Made by a program: the position numbers and the translations under genes. From Streptomyces sp. NBC_00464 (lineage in GTDB: Bacteria; Actinomycetota; Actinomycetes; Streptomycetales; Streptomycetaceae): a stretch of 64,000 nt of DNA. This document shows, piece after piece, positions 31,957 through 39,741 of this stretch. Below the pieces are notes generated by a model. That model was not told the origin of the DNA. It did no database searches and was given only the letters and a program-made list of their open reading frames with translations. The stretch spans positions 2,232,001 to 2,296,000 of the forward strand of contig NZ_CP107899.1 of NCBI RefSeq assembly GCF_036013915.1. Direction: 5' to 3'. Numbering within the stretch: position 1 is the first letter of the stretch; each line of letters starts with the position of its first letter.

Positions 31957-32514
31957 GTGGCGACCGGACAGAACGACCCCGAGCGGCGGGAGCGCATCAT
32001 CACCGCCGCACTCGACCTGATCGCCGAGGAGGGGGTCGCCGGGACCTCGCACCGCAAGGTCGCCGCGCGTGCCGGCGTGCCGCTCGGCTCGATGACGTAC
32101 CACTTCGGCGGCATGGACGAGCTGCTGCGGGAGGCGTTCACACGCTTCTCCAGCAGCATCGTCGCCGTCTTCGAGGAGCGTCTCGGCGCCGCCACGACTC
32201 CCGACGAGGCCCGGGAGGCGGTCGCCGATCTGGTCCACCACCTGTCCGGCGGCAACCAGCGCGAGCTCGTCCTCACCCACGAGCTGTACACCCTCGCCGC
32301 CCGGAAGCCCGCCTACCGCGAGCTGACCCGGGAGTGGATGCGCCGCAGCCGCGTCGCCCTGGAGTGGCACTTCGACCCGGCGACGGCACGTCAGCTCGAC
32401 GCGCTGATCGAGGGCCTGTCCATCCACCGCGCCCTGGAAACCGAGCCCCATGACCGGGCCCTGACCGTCGAGGCGATCGCCCGCATCACGCGAGCCCACG
32501 ACGCACGTTCCTGA
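31957..32514 (+). CDS. TetR family regulator
   Basis: A 185-residue repressor-type protein. Helix-turn-helix in residues 20-55 (AEEGVAGTSHRKVAARAG, PLGSMTYHF), followed by a variable ligand-binding domain rich in helices. Start GTG 31957 has AAGGAAA ahead. It is the last gene of the acetyltransferase unit and probably binds GTACGATCGTAC at 31316-31351, controlling itself, the acetyltransferase and the MFS exporter. The inducer is unknown. Confidence 0.88.
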   Translation: MATGQNDPERRERIITAALDLIAEEGVAGTSHRKVAARAGVPLGSMTYHFGGMDELLREAFTRFSSSIVAVFEERLGAATTPDEAREAVADLVHHLSGGNQRELVLTHELYTLAARKPAYRELTREWMRRSRVALEWHFDPATARQLDALIEGLSIHRALETEPHDRALTVEAIARITRAHDARS

Positions 32515-32531
32515 CGCGCGCCCCCAAGACT

Positions 32532-32569
32532 CCTGACCGGCACCCCACCTGACCAAGGTGCCGGTCAGG
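32532..32569. terminator. Terminator after the TetR gene
   Basis: CCTGACCGGCACC (32532-32544) pairs perfectly with GGTGCCGGTCAGG (32557-32569) with a 12-base loop, 18 bases after the TetR stop. Confidence 0.75.
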
Positions 32570-32617
32570 CCACTCCTGCGGTTCGCTGGATCGCGCGGCG
32601 GACCGAACGGAGTGGGC

Positions 32618-33463
32618 ATGCCTGAGGACTGGCAGTGGGACAGCAGCCTGTTCCGGGGCAGTGCGGCCCACTACGCACGCGGACGGCTGCCGTACGCACC
32701 GGGCTGTGCGGACGCACTCACCGGCGCGCTCGGTCTGACCGGAAGCGGCCGCCTCCTCGACGTCGGCTGCGGGCCGGGCACCGTGACGCTCGACATGGCG
32801 CGGTACGTCGCCGAGGCGGTGGGGCTGGACCCGGACCAGGACATGCCGGCCGAGGCGGACCGGCGGGCCCGTCTGCGCGCGGTGCACAACGTGCGCTGGG
32901 TCCACGCCCGGGCCGAGGACCTGCCGGCGGGTCTCGGCACGTTCCATGCCGTGGTCTTCGCCCAGTCGTTCCACTGGACGGATCGCGATCGGGTCGCGGC
33001 CACGGTGCGGGACATGCTGGAGCCGGGCGGGGCATTCGTCCATGTGAACGACCTGAAGGATCCGCCTCCCGCCCCGGGTCCGCTCCCCCTGCCCGCACCC
33101 CCGTACGAGCGCATCGGGGACGTGGTGCGCCGACGCCTGGGACCGGTCCGCCGGGCGGGGCAGGGCTCTCTGGACCATGGCACGCGGAACCAGGAGGAAC
33201 GAGTGCTGGAACAGGCCGGGTTCGGGGACTGCGAGCGACATGTCGTGCCCGCCGGTGAGGTCGTCGTGCGCGGCGCCGACGACCTCGTGGCCTGGGTGTT
33301 CTCCCGCTCCGACTCGGCCCCTCACCTGTTCGGCGAGGAGCTGGCGGACTTCGAGCAGGAGGTACGCGCCGTGCTGCGCGACGCCTCACCCGGCCTCCGC
33401 TTCGCGGAACGGCTGCCGGCGACCGAGATCAGGATCTGGCGGAAGCCTCGCGGGGTGCACTGA
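32618..33463 (+). CDS. Class I SAM-dependent methyltransferase
   Basis: A 281-residue methyltransferase. Motif I is LLDVGCGPGTVTLDMAR near residue 48, the acidic loop GLDPDQDMP near 70, and motif III/post-I AVVFAQSFHWTDRD near 113, placing it in the UbiE/methyltransferase-11 group. The middle has a Pro-rich insert (PPPAPGPLPLPAPP). ATG 32618 with GGAGTGGGC ahead. Its 3' end overlaps the convergent methyltransferase gene by 35 bases. Substrate unknown. Confidence 0.85.
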   Translation: MPEDWQWDSSLFRGSAAHYARGRLPYAPGCADALTGALGLTGSGRLLDVGCGPGTVTLDMARYVAEAVGLDPDQDMPAEADRRARLRAVHNVRWVHARAEDLPAGLGTFHAVVFAQSFHWTDRDRVAATVRDMLEPGGAFVHVNDLKDPPPAPGPLPLPAPPYERIGDVVRRRLGPVRRAGQGSLDHGTRNQEERVLEQAGFGDCERHVVPAGEVVVRGADDLVAWVFSRSDSAPHLFGEELADFEQEVRAVLRDASPGLRFAERLPATEIRIWRKPRGVH

Positions 33464-34103
33464 CGGCGTCGGACCGCCGGCCGGCCAGACAGGCCCATGG
33501 CCAGCTACTGCCCTCGCCCGACATCCGTGCGGTGACGGTGAAACCGGCCTGTTCCAGCAGCTTGCCGACCCGGTCGGGTGAGAGCAGGTGGATGTCGTAG
33601 AACACCCCGCCGTCGCGCTCGGGCCCCGTGTACGGCTGGTCCTCACCGGCGTGGAACCCGAGCAGCAGCCGCCCGCCGGGCGCCAGCACCCGTTGGAACT
33701 CGGCGAACAGGGCGGGCAGCAGTGGCGGGGGCGTGTGCATGATCGACCACCATGCGACGGCACCCCCGAGTTCCCCGTCCGGCAGCTCCAGGCTGCTCAT
33801 CGAGCCCACGTCGAAACGTAGTTCCGGGTGGCTGCGCCGGGCGATGTCCACCATGCGCGGCGAGAGGTCCACGCCCCGGACGGCGAGACCGAGCTCAGCC
33901 AGGTGCGCGCTCACATGCCCCGGCCCGCACCCGAGATCGGCGACGGGCAGGCCGCCGTCGTCCCGCACCTCTTCGGCGAACCCGCTGAGCATCGCGCGCC
34001 CCCACACGTCCTGCGCGAAGGCGTCACTGACGCGCTCGACATATCCCTCGGCCACGGTGTCGTAATAGGCCCTTGTCGCTGTCAACTTGGCGGTGTCCGT
34101 CAT
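33429..34103 (-). CDS. Class I SAM-dependent methyltransferase
   Basis: A 224-residue methyltransferase of the methyltransferase-11 group: ATRAYYDTVAEGYVERV at the start, motif I VADLGCGPGHVSAHL near 51, acidic residue in GVDLSPRMVD near 73 and GGAVAWWSIMHTPPP near 108. I favour ATG 34103 (MTDTAKLTATRAYYD). A longer frame to 34220 (ATG/ATG/TTG starts with AGGAG close by) would add a Gly/Pro/Asp-rich stretch encoded by three 30-bp repeats, so the N-terminus could be longer. No clear partner; tail-to-tail overlap with the 32618 gene. Confidence 0.82.
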   Translation of the reverse strand: MTDTAKLTATRAYYDTVAEGYVERVSDAFAQDVWGRAMLSGFAEEVRDDGGLPVADLGCGPGHVSAHLAELGLAVRGVDLSPRMVDIARRSHPELRFDVGSMSSLELPDGELGGAVAWWSIMHTPPPLLPALFAEFQRVLAPGGRLLLGFHAGEDQPYTGPERDGGVFYDIHLLSPDRVGKLLEQAGFTVTARMSGEGSSWPWACLAGRRSDAVSAPREASARS

Positions 34104-34104
34104 G

Positions 34105-34194
34105 CCGTCCGACCCTAGACCGTGCGGCTCCGGACCGTCCGACCCTGGGCCGTGCGGCTTCGGACCATCCGGATCCGGGCCATCCGTCTCTGGA
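34105..34194. repeat. Three 30-bp direct repeats at the methyltransferase start
   Basis: Units 34105-34134, 34135-34164 (27 of 30 bases equal) and 34165-34194 (more divergent), based on CCGTCCGACCCTGGGCC. They lie directly ahead of ATG 34103 on the minus strand and would either code a repetitive N-terminal tail or be untranslated. Confidence 0.75.
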
Positions 34195-34331
34195 GCGCCC
34201 GCCGGGTTCGGCAACATCATCTCCTGAACTCAACCGCACCCCGAACTGAGCGCGAACCGGGTCAATTGCCGTTCTGCTGGCGTTAATTGTTGCGCTCAGA
34301 CGGATCGATTGAGGCTCCTGTTGCACACCTC

Positions 34332-34385
34332 TTGACGTTTCCCGGGTGACGGCGGAACCATCAACACCCGTCGGAGAGCGCTCTC
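34332..34385 (+). promoter_or_regulatory. Promoter and LacI-type operator of the GH55-like gene
   Basis: TTGACG (34332-34337), 18 bases, then AACCAT (34356-34361) is a plausible promoter. Immediately downstream lies the perfect 12-bp palindrome GAGAGCGCTCTC (34374-34385). It has the central AGCGCT of LacI-family operators such as the Streptomyces CebR box (TGGGAGCGCTCCCA), hinting at sugar-controlled expression. Confidence 0.65.
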
Positions 34386-34444
34386 AGAGGCTTTCCGAGG
34401 AGCTCGTCGTGTCACCCGTACCACGACCCAGGAGACGTACGCCC

Positions 34445-36256
34445 ATGCATGTTCCCCCCACGGAAACCCCCACAACTCCCCCCACGGGAAACCTCACCGC
34501 ACCCCGGCGCAGGCGCCGGACCCGTTCGTTCGGGTTCGCCGCGTTCGCCGTTTCGCTACTCATGGCCGTCCCCACGGCGCAGACCGCCTTCGGCGAGGAC
34601 GCGCAGGCCATCGAGGGCGGCGGCGATCTCGGACCCAATGTGATGGTGTTCGACCCGTCGACGCCGGACATCCAGGCCAAGGTCGACGAGGTGTTCAAGA
34701 AGCAGGAGTCGGCGCAGTTCGGCGACGGCCGCTACGCGCTGATGTTCAAGCCGGGCACGTACAACAACATCAACGCGCAAATCGGCTTCTACACCTCGAT
34801 CGCCGGCCTCGGGCTGAACCCGGACGACACCACGTTCAACGGTGATGTGACCGTCGACGCGGGCTGGTTCAACGGCAACGCCACACAGAACTTCTGGCGC
34901 TCGGCCGAGAACCTCGCGCTCAACCCGGTCAGCGGAACCGACCGCTGGGCCGTCTCACAGGCTGCGCCCTTCCGCCGCATGCACGTCAAGGGCGGGCTCA
35001 ACCTCGCACCCGACGGCTACGGCTGGGCAAGTGGCGGGTACATCGCCGACAGCAAGATCGACGGCCAGGTCGGACCGTACTCGCAGCAGCAGTGGTACAC
35101 CCGGGACAGCTCCATCGGCAGCTGGGGCAACGGTGTCTGGAACATGACGTTCTCCGGCGTCGAGGGCGCCCCCGCCCAGAGTTTCCCCGAGCCCCCCTAC
35201 ACCACTCTGGAGAACACCCCGGTCTCCCGCGAGAAGCCGTTCCTCTACCTGGACGGCAACGACTACAAGGTGTTCGTGCCCGAGAAGCGCACCAACGCGC
35301 GCGGCGTCTCGTGGGCCAACGGGACACCGAAGGGTGAGTCGATCCCGCTCGACCAGTTCTATGTGGTGAAGCCCGGCGCAACCGCCGAGACGATCAACGC
35401 GGCGGTGCAGCAGGGCCTGCACCTGCTGTTCACGCCCGGCGTCTACCACGTCGACCAGACGATCAACATCGACCGCGCCAACACGGTCGCGCTCGGTCTG
35501 GGTCTCGCGACGATCATCCCGGACAACGGGGTCACCGCCATCAAGGTCGGTGACGTGGACGGCGTCAAGCTCGCCGGACTCCTCGTCGACGCCGGTCCCA
35601 CCAACTCGGACACACTGATCGAGGTCGGCCCCGAGGGTGCGTCCGCGAGCCACGCGGACAACCCGACGTCGCTCCAGGACGTGTTCGTCCGGGTCGGCGG
35701 CGCGGGGGCCGGCAAGGCCACCACCGCCATGGTCATCAACAGCAACGACACGATCGTCGACCACACCTGGCTGTGGCGCGCCGACCACGGCGAAGGCGTC
35801 GGCTGGGAGACCAACCGCTCCGACTACGGCCTCCAGGTCAACGGCGACAACGTGCTGGCGACCGGCCTGTTCGTCGAGCACTTCAACAAGTACGACGTCC
35901 GCTGGTCCGGCGAGAACGGCAAGACGATCTTCTTCCAGAACGAGAAGTCGTACGACGCCCCCGACCAGGCGGCCATCCAGAACGGTGACACCAAGGGGTT
36001 CGCGGCCTACAAGGTCGACGACTCCGTCACCACCCACGAAGGCTGGGGACTGGGCAGCTACTGCTACTACAACGTCGACCCGACGATCATTCAGGGCCAC
36101 GGCTTCGAGGCACCGGTGAAGCCCGGCGTCAAGTTCCACGACCTGCTCGTCGTCTCCCTCGGCGGCCAGGGCCAGTACGAACACGTCATCAACGACACGG
36201 GCTCGCCCACCTCGGGGACGTCCACCGTTCCGTCGCAGGTGGTGTCCTTCCCGTAG
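34445..36256 (+). CDS. Secreted GH55-like exo-beta-1,3-glucanase (putative)
   Basis: A 603-residue exported protein. The N-terminus has five Arg then a hydrophobic core (SFGFAAFAVSLLMAVPTAQ) and a likely cleavage near residue 50. The mature part looks like twin beta-helix domains (repeated G-x-x-x-N-G-x-T strands) and, from memory, resembles Streptomyces GH55 laminarinases (MVFDPSTPDIQAKVDEVF, GSYCYYNVDPTI); the putative acid residue lies in FFQNEKSYD. ATG 34445 follows AGGAG. LacI-type operator upstream fits a glucan-degrading role. Confidence is moderate because related proteins are often mislabelled. Confidence 0.7.
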   Translation: MHVPPTETPTTPPTGNLTAPRRRRRTRSFGFAAFAVSLLMAVPTAQTAFGEDAQAIEGGGDLGPNVMVFDPSTPDIQAKVDEVFKKQESAQFGDGRYALMFKPGTYNNINAQIGFYTSIAGLGLNPDDTTFNGDVTVDAGWFNGNATQNFWRSAENLALNPVSGTDRWAVSQAAPFRRMHVKGGLNLAPDGYGWASGGYIADSKIDGQVGPYSQQQWYTRDSSIGSWGNGVWNMTFSGVEGAPAQSFPEPPYTTLENTPVSREKPFLYLDGNDYKVFVPEKRTNARGVSWANGTPKGESIPLDQFYVVKPGATAETINAAVQQGLHLLFTPGVYHVDQTINIDRANTVALGLGLATIIPDNGVTAIKVGDVDGVKLAGLLVDAGPTNSDTLIEVGPEGASASHADNPTSLQDVFVRVGGAGAGKATTAMVINSNDTIVDHTWLWRADHGEGVGWETNRSDYGLQVNGDNVLATGLFVEHFNKYDVRWSGENGKTIFFQNEKSYDAPDQAAIQNGDTKGFAAYKVDDSVTTHEGWGLGSYCYYNVDPTIIQGHGFEAPVKPGVKFHDLLVVSLGGQGQYEHVINDTGSPTSGTSTVPSQVVSFP

Positions 36257-36341
36257 GAAATCCAACGGTGCTCCCGTAGGAAATCCAACGGTGCTCCCGT
36301 AGGGAAACCACCAGTGCGCCCGTAGGGAAACCAACGGCGCC
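36250..36341. repeat. Four tandem 23-bp repeats with internal dyad
   Basis: Units start at 36250, 36273, 36296 and 36319 and read CCCGTAGGAAATCCAACG plus five bases; copies 1 and 2 are identical, 3 and 4 drift to CCCGTAGGGAAACCA. Each has the imperfect dyad CCGT-a-GGA-aa-TCC-a-ACGG. The first unit overlaps the stop codon of the GH55-like gene. Confidence 0.85.
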
Positions 36342-36444
36342 GGGAGCGGTCGCGTCCTTCCCATAAGGGACAGGGACGGCGCGCCGGGAGCGGTCGCCGC
36401 GCGGCGGCCCGGCCCCGCCTCCCGCTTCCCCGCCTCCCGCAACA

Positions 36445-36479
36445 CAGTGCGCCCCGTCATTCCGTGACGGGGCGCACTG
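36445..36479. terminator. Terminator between GH55-like gene and TetR gene
   Basis: CAGTGCGCCCCGTCA (36445-36459) and TGACGGGGCGCACTG (36465-36479) form a 15-bp perfect stem with a five-base loop. It lies four bases from the stop of the convergent TetR gene. Confidence 0.85.
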
Positions 36480-36482
36480 CTG

Positions 36483-37055
36483 TCAGGCCCGGCCGCCCGC
36501 CGCCACAGACTTGAGCTCGTCGAGCGCTTCCTGGATGAAACGGCCCATGCCCTGCTCGCCGGTGCCGCCGATCCAGCGCCCGAACGCGACCTTGAAGACG
36601 GCAACCCCCGCCTCGCCCGTCAGGCTCGCGGCCGGCTCCGTGACGCCGCGCGCCCGCAGCCCCTCGGCGAGGGCCGCCGCGAGTGAGTCGAGCTTGACCA
36701 GCTCCCGCTCCTGAAGCTCCGGGTTGGCCGAAATGATCTTCTGGCGCTGCCGGGACTGCTCGCGCCGCTCGTCGAACACGGCCGAGGCGGCGTGGAGCGC
36801 CGCGGCCACCGCATCGATCGGCGAGGCGGCCGCGGGCGCCTCGGCGAGGGTGTCCACGAGGAGCCCCTGAAGCAGGACGGAGCCCCCGAACAGGACCTCG
36901 CGCTTGTCGGCGTAGTGCCGGAAGAACGTGCGCTCCGTGAGCCCTGCCCGTCCGGCGATCTCGGTCACGGTCGTCTTCTCGTAGCCGCGCTCGCCGTAGA
37001 GCTCCATTGCGGCCTGCTCCAGCCGGCCGCGCGCGTTCGGCTCCCATCGACTCAT
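36483..37055 (-). CDS. TetR family regulator
   Basis: A 190-residue regulator: the DNA-binding part is LEQAAMELYGERGYEKTTV then AGRAGLTERTFFRHYADKR (residues 13-55). The C-terminal domain is helical and Ala-rich. ATG 37055. It is divergent from an SDR-type gene (37186), and the intergenic region has two related 17-bp dyads that are its likely operator. The pair resembles TetR/oxidoreductase units that answer to small electrophiles or redox compounds, which is a guess. Confidence 0.88.
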   Translation of the reverse strand: MSRWEPNARGRLEQAAMELYGERGYEKTTVTEIAGRAGLTERTFFRHYADKREVLFGGSVLLQGLLVDTLAEAPAAASPIDAVAAALHAASAVFDERREQSRQRQKIISANPELQERELVKLDSLAAALAEGLRARGVTEPAASLTGEAGVAVFKVAFGRWIGGTGEQGMGRFIQEALDELKSVAAGGRA

Positions 37056-37072
37056 GCCGCCGATTCTATGTG

Positions 37073-37119
37073 ATGACAGTGACCGACATCAGGAGTAGGG
37101 TGATGTCAGTCGCTGACAT
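37073..37119. promoter_or_regulatory. Two 17-bp dyads, candidate TetR operator
   Basis: ATGTCAGTCGCTGACAT (37103-37119) has perfect 7-bp arms about TCG. ATGACAGTGACCGACAT (37073-37089) is the reverse complement of ATGTCGGTCACTGTCAT, a variant of the first. Between them TAGGGT (37096-37101) is a probable -10 box of the SDR gene, so bound repressor would block it. Confidence 0.65.
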
Positions 37120-37185
37120 TGACCGTGCGTCGTGACCGCTCCCGGCGGCACGATCCGGACGGTCGACCAACCCGGGAGGTCTCCC

Positions 37186-38115
37186 ATGCGTGTTTTCATG
37201 ACCGGCGCGTCCGGCTGGATCGGTTCCGCCGTCGTCCCCGAGCTCATCGACGCGGGCCACCAGGTCGTCGGACTCGCCCGCTCGGACGCCTCGGCCGAGG
37301 CACTCACCGCCGTGGGTGCCGAGGTGCGGCGCGGCGACCTGGACGACCTCGGCACCCTGCATGACGCGGCTGCCGGTGCGGACGGCGTGATCCACCTCGC
37401 GTTCAAGCACGACATCGCTTTCTCCGGGGGCTTCCAGGGCGCAGCCGAATCGGACCGCCGCGCCGTCGAGACCTTCGGCGAGGCGCTCGCGGGTTCCGGC
37501 AAGCCGTTCGTCATCGCTTCCGGGACGCTCGGACTCGCCCCGGGCCGTGTCGCCACCGAGCGGGACGGTCTGAGCCCCGACTGGCCGGTGCCGTTCGAGG
37601 CCGCGCGGGCCCGGCTGGCCACCGCCCTGCTGACCGTGGGCCTCGCCCCGCGCAACGTCCGCTCGTCCGTCGTGCGCTTCCCGCCGACGGTGCACGGAGA
37701 AGGGGATCACGGCTTCATGGCGGCCCTGGTCGGCATCGCCCGCGACAAGGGCGTCTCCGGCTACATCGGCGACGGTGCCAACCGCTGGCCGGCCGTGCAC
37801 CGCGCCGACGCCGCACACCTCGTCCGCCTCGCGCTGGAGGACGCCCCTGCGGGGTCGACTCTGCACGCGGTCGGCGAGGAGGGCGTCCCGCTCCGCGAGG
37901 TCGCCGACACCATCGGGCGCCGGCTCGGCCTCCCCGTCGCCTCCGTCGCCCCGGAGGACGCGGACGCGCACTTCGGCTGGCTGGGCGGCCTCGTGGGCGT
38001 GGACGGGCCGGCCTCCAGCGCCCTGACCCGCGCCTCGTTCGGGTGGCAGCCGACGCACCCGGGGCTGATCGAGGACCTCGCCAAGGGGCACTACTTCGAC
38101 GCCCCGTCCGCGTGA
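37186..38115 (+). CDS. NAD-dependent epimerase/dehydratase-type SDR
   Basis: A 309-residue oxidoreductase of the extended/atypical SDR class. The nucleotide loop is MRVFMTGASGWIGSAVV at the very start, with the adenine region GDLDDLGTLHDAAAGADGVIHLAF. A typical YxxxK active site is not obvious, so it may be an atypical NAD(P)H-binding protein. ATG 37186 follows GGGAGG by six bases. Divergent from a TetR regulator with dyad operators between, so it is probably the regulated target. Substrate unknown. Confidence 0.88.
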   Translation: MRVFMTGASGWIGSAVVPELIDAGHQVVGLARSDASAEALTAVGAEVRRGDLDDLGTLHDAAAGADGVIHLAFKHDIAFSGGFQGAAESDRRAVETFGEALAGSGKPFVIASGTLGLAPGRVATERDGLSPDWPVPFEAARARLATALLTVGLAPRNVRSSVVRFPPTVHGEGDHGFMAALVGIARDKGVSGYIGDGANRWPAVHRADAAHLVRLALEDAPAGSTLHAVGEEGVPLREVADTIGRRLGLPVASVAPEDADAHFGWLGGLVGVDGPASSALTRASFGWQPTHPGLIEDLAKGHYFDAPSA

Positions 38116-38116
38116 C

Positions 38117-38171
38117 GGCGCACCACCGGCCGGGCGCCTCCGACGGAGGCGCTCACGGCCGGTGGTGCGCC
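38117..38171. terminator. Bidirectional terminator
   Basis: GGCGCACCACCGGCC (38117-38131) pairs with GGCCGGTGGTGCGCC (38157-38171), a 15-bp perfect stem enclosing a second stem GCGCCTCCGACGGAGGCGC. It lies between the convergent SDR and amylase genes. Confidence 0.85.
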
Positions 38172-38182
38172 GGGCACGGTGA

Positions 38183-39559
38183 TCAGCCGTGCAGGGCCAG
38201 CGCACCCTTCGCCGGTACGGTCGCCGTCACCGTGCCGTCGTCGCCCACCTGCACCGTGTTGCCGTCGCAGGCGTCCGGGGAGGCCTGCGCCACGTTGCAG
38301 TACGCCCCTGAGGGAAGCGACGTGGTGAACGTCTGCTGGAGTTCGCCGTCACCGTTGTTGATGGCCACGAAGCCCTTGTCGCCGCGGCCGAACGCTATCG
38401 CCGACGAGCCGTTGTCCCACCAGTCCGTCAGCTCCGCGCCCGCCGTGGCGTTGTGGAAACCGACCATGCCGGTGATCGCCGTCTGCGCGTGCGTACAGGT
38501 CCAACCGTCAGCGCCGCACGCGGCCGCTCCGCCGTTCGGCGGGCCGGCGTCCTTGTCCGACCACTCGTAGCCGGAGTAGACGTTCGGGGAGCCGTAGGGC
38601 GAGGCGAGCATGAAGACGTTGGCCAGGGTGTAGGCCGCACCGTCCTTGTACGTCAGCGTGGAACCGTTGCGCTCGGTGTCCCAGTTGTCGACGAACGTGC
38701 GGGCGCTCGCGCTCGCCAGCTTGCCGTCGGCGATGCTCTTCAGGCCGGTGAGCGAGCCGCTCTGGAAGGCGCTCTTGAGGTGGCCGCCGTACCGGAACTC
38801 ATCGACGTCGCCCACGCCGGTGTACTCGTCGGGCTGGACCGCCTCGCCGCCGCCGTAGATGACCTCGGTGACCCAGAAGCCCGGGTCGGCCATCTTGCCC
38901 TTGATCGCAGCGATGTCGTCGGCGGCCATGTGCTTGGCGGCGTCGACACGGAAGCCGTCCACACCCATCGTGCGCAGGTCGGAGAGGTAGGCGGCGATCG
39001 TCGTACGGACGGCGTCGCTACCGGTGTCGAGGTCGGCCAGGCCCACCAGTTCGCAGGTCTGGACGTCGTTGCGGTCACCGTAGTTGCTGATGTTCTTGCG
39101 GCAGCCGTGGAAGTCCTGGTCCTGGAAGTACCCGGGGTAGTCGTACTTCGTGTAGGCCGTGCCGCCGGTCCCCGTGCCGGAGCCGGACGACATGTGATTG
39201 ATGACGGCGTCGGCCACGACCTTCACCCCGGCCGAGTGACAGCTGTCCACCATCGAGGCGAAGGCGTCGCGGTCACCGAGGCGCCCGGCGATCTTGTAGC
39301 TGACGGGCTGGTACGAGGTCCACCACTGGTCGCCCTGAATGTGTTCGGAGGCGGGCGAGACCTCCACGTAGCCGTAGCCGGCCGGACCCAGCGAGTCCGT
39401 GCAGGCCTGGGCCACCGCGTCGTACTTCCACTCGAACAGCGTGGCGGTGACGGTCTTCTCGCCCGGTGGGGTCGCCTGGGAGGTCCAGGGGGCGAGGACG
39501 GTGATACCGGCTGCTGCGAGCAGGCCGGCCAGTGTCGCGCGAGCGGCGCGGGAACTCAA
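38183..39559 (-). CDS. Secreted alpha-amylase (GH13), without starch-binding domain
   Basis: Exported endo-amylase of 458 residues that cuts alpha-1,4-glucan. Signal peptide up to about 30 ([16 protein letters not shown]). GH13 regions: [10 protein letters not shown] (about 114), [11 protein letters not shown] (about 203, nucleophile Asp), [12 protein letters not shown] (about 234, acid Glu), [12 protein letters not shown] (about 295), where a Trp stands at the place of the usual His. The start is TTG 39559, backed by AAGGAG six bases ahead. The short form lacks the C-terminal CBM20 seen in larger Streptomyces amylases. Upstream direct CTTG repeats on the minus strand may be maltose-regulator sites. 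Confidence 0.93.
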   Translation of the reverse strand: MSSRAARATLAGLLAAAGITVLAPWTSQATPPGEKTVTATLFEWKYDAVAQACTDSLGPAGYGYVEVSPASEHIQGDQWWTSYQPVSYKIAGRLGDRDAFASMVDSCHSAGVKVVADAVINHMSSGSGTGTGGTAYTKYDYPGYFQDQDFHGCRKNISNYGDRNDVQTCELVGLADLDTGSDAVRTTIAAYLSDLRTMGVDGFRVDAAKHMAADDIAAIKGKMADPGFWVTEVIYGGGEAVQPDEYTGVGDVDEFRYGGHLKSAFQSGSLTGLKSIADGKLASASARTFVDNWDTERNGSTLTYKDGAAYTLANVFMLASPYGSPNVYSGYEWSDKDAGPPNGGAAACGADGWTCTHAQTAITGMVGFHNATAGAELTDWWDNGSSAIAFGRGDKGFVAINNGDGELQQTFTTSLPSGAYCNVAQASPDACDGNTVQVGDDGTVTATVPAKGALALHG

Positions 39560-39741
39560 TTGCGGCTCCTTCGTTCGCGGGCACGGAAGTGGGGTCCGTG
39601 CCCGGTGTGGGTGGCCACGCGCCTGGCCACCGTGGGGTGCTCGGAGCCTGCCGTCGCGGCAGTGAACACGTCAAGAGGTGTCGCAAGAATTTCCAGCATG
39701 TTTCTGAAAAATATTGCGGGGTAGGCGAGTTGGGGAGCCGG

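Noticed and set aside
32558..39559. Secondary-metabolite gene cluster
   Set aside because: Methyltransferases, TetR genes and hydrolases are present, but no core biosynthetic enzyme (PKS, NRPS, terpene or RiPP) is seen.
39560..39741. Insertion-sequence relic after the amylase
   Set aside because: No terminal inverted repeats or transposase residue is visible; the gap fits a promoter region.
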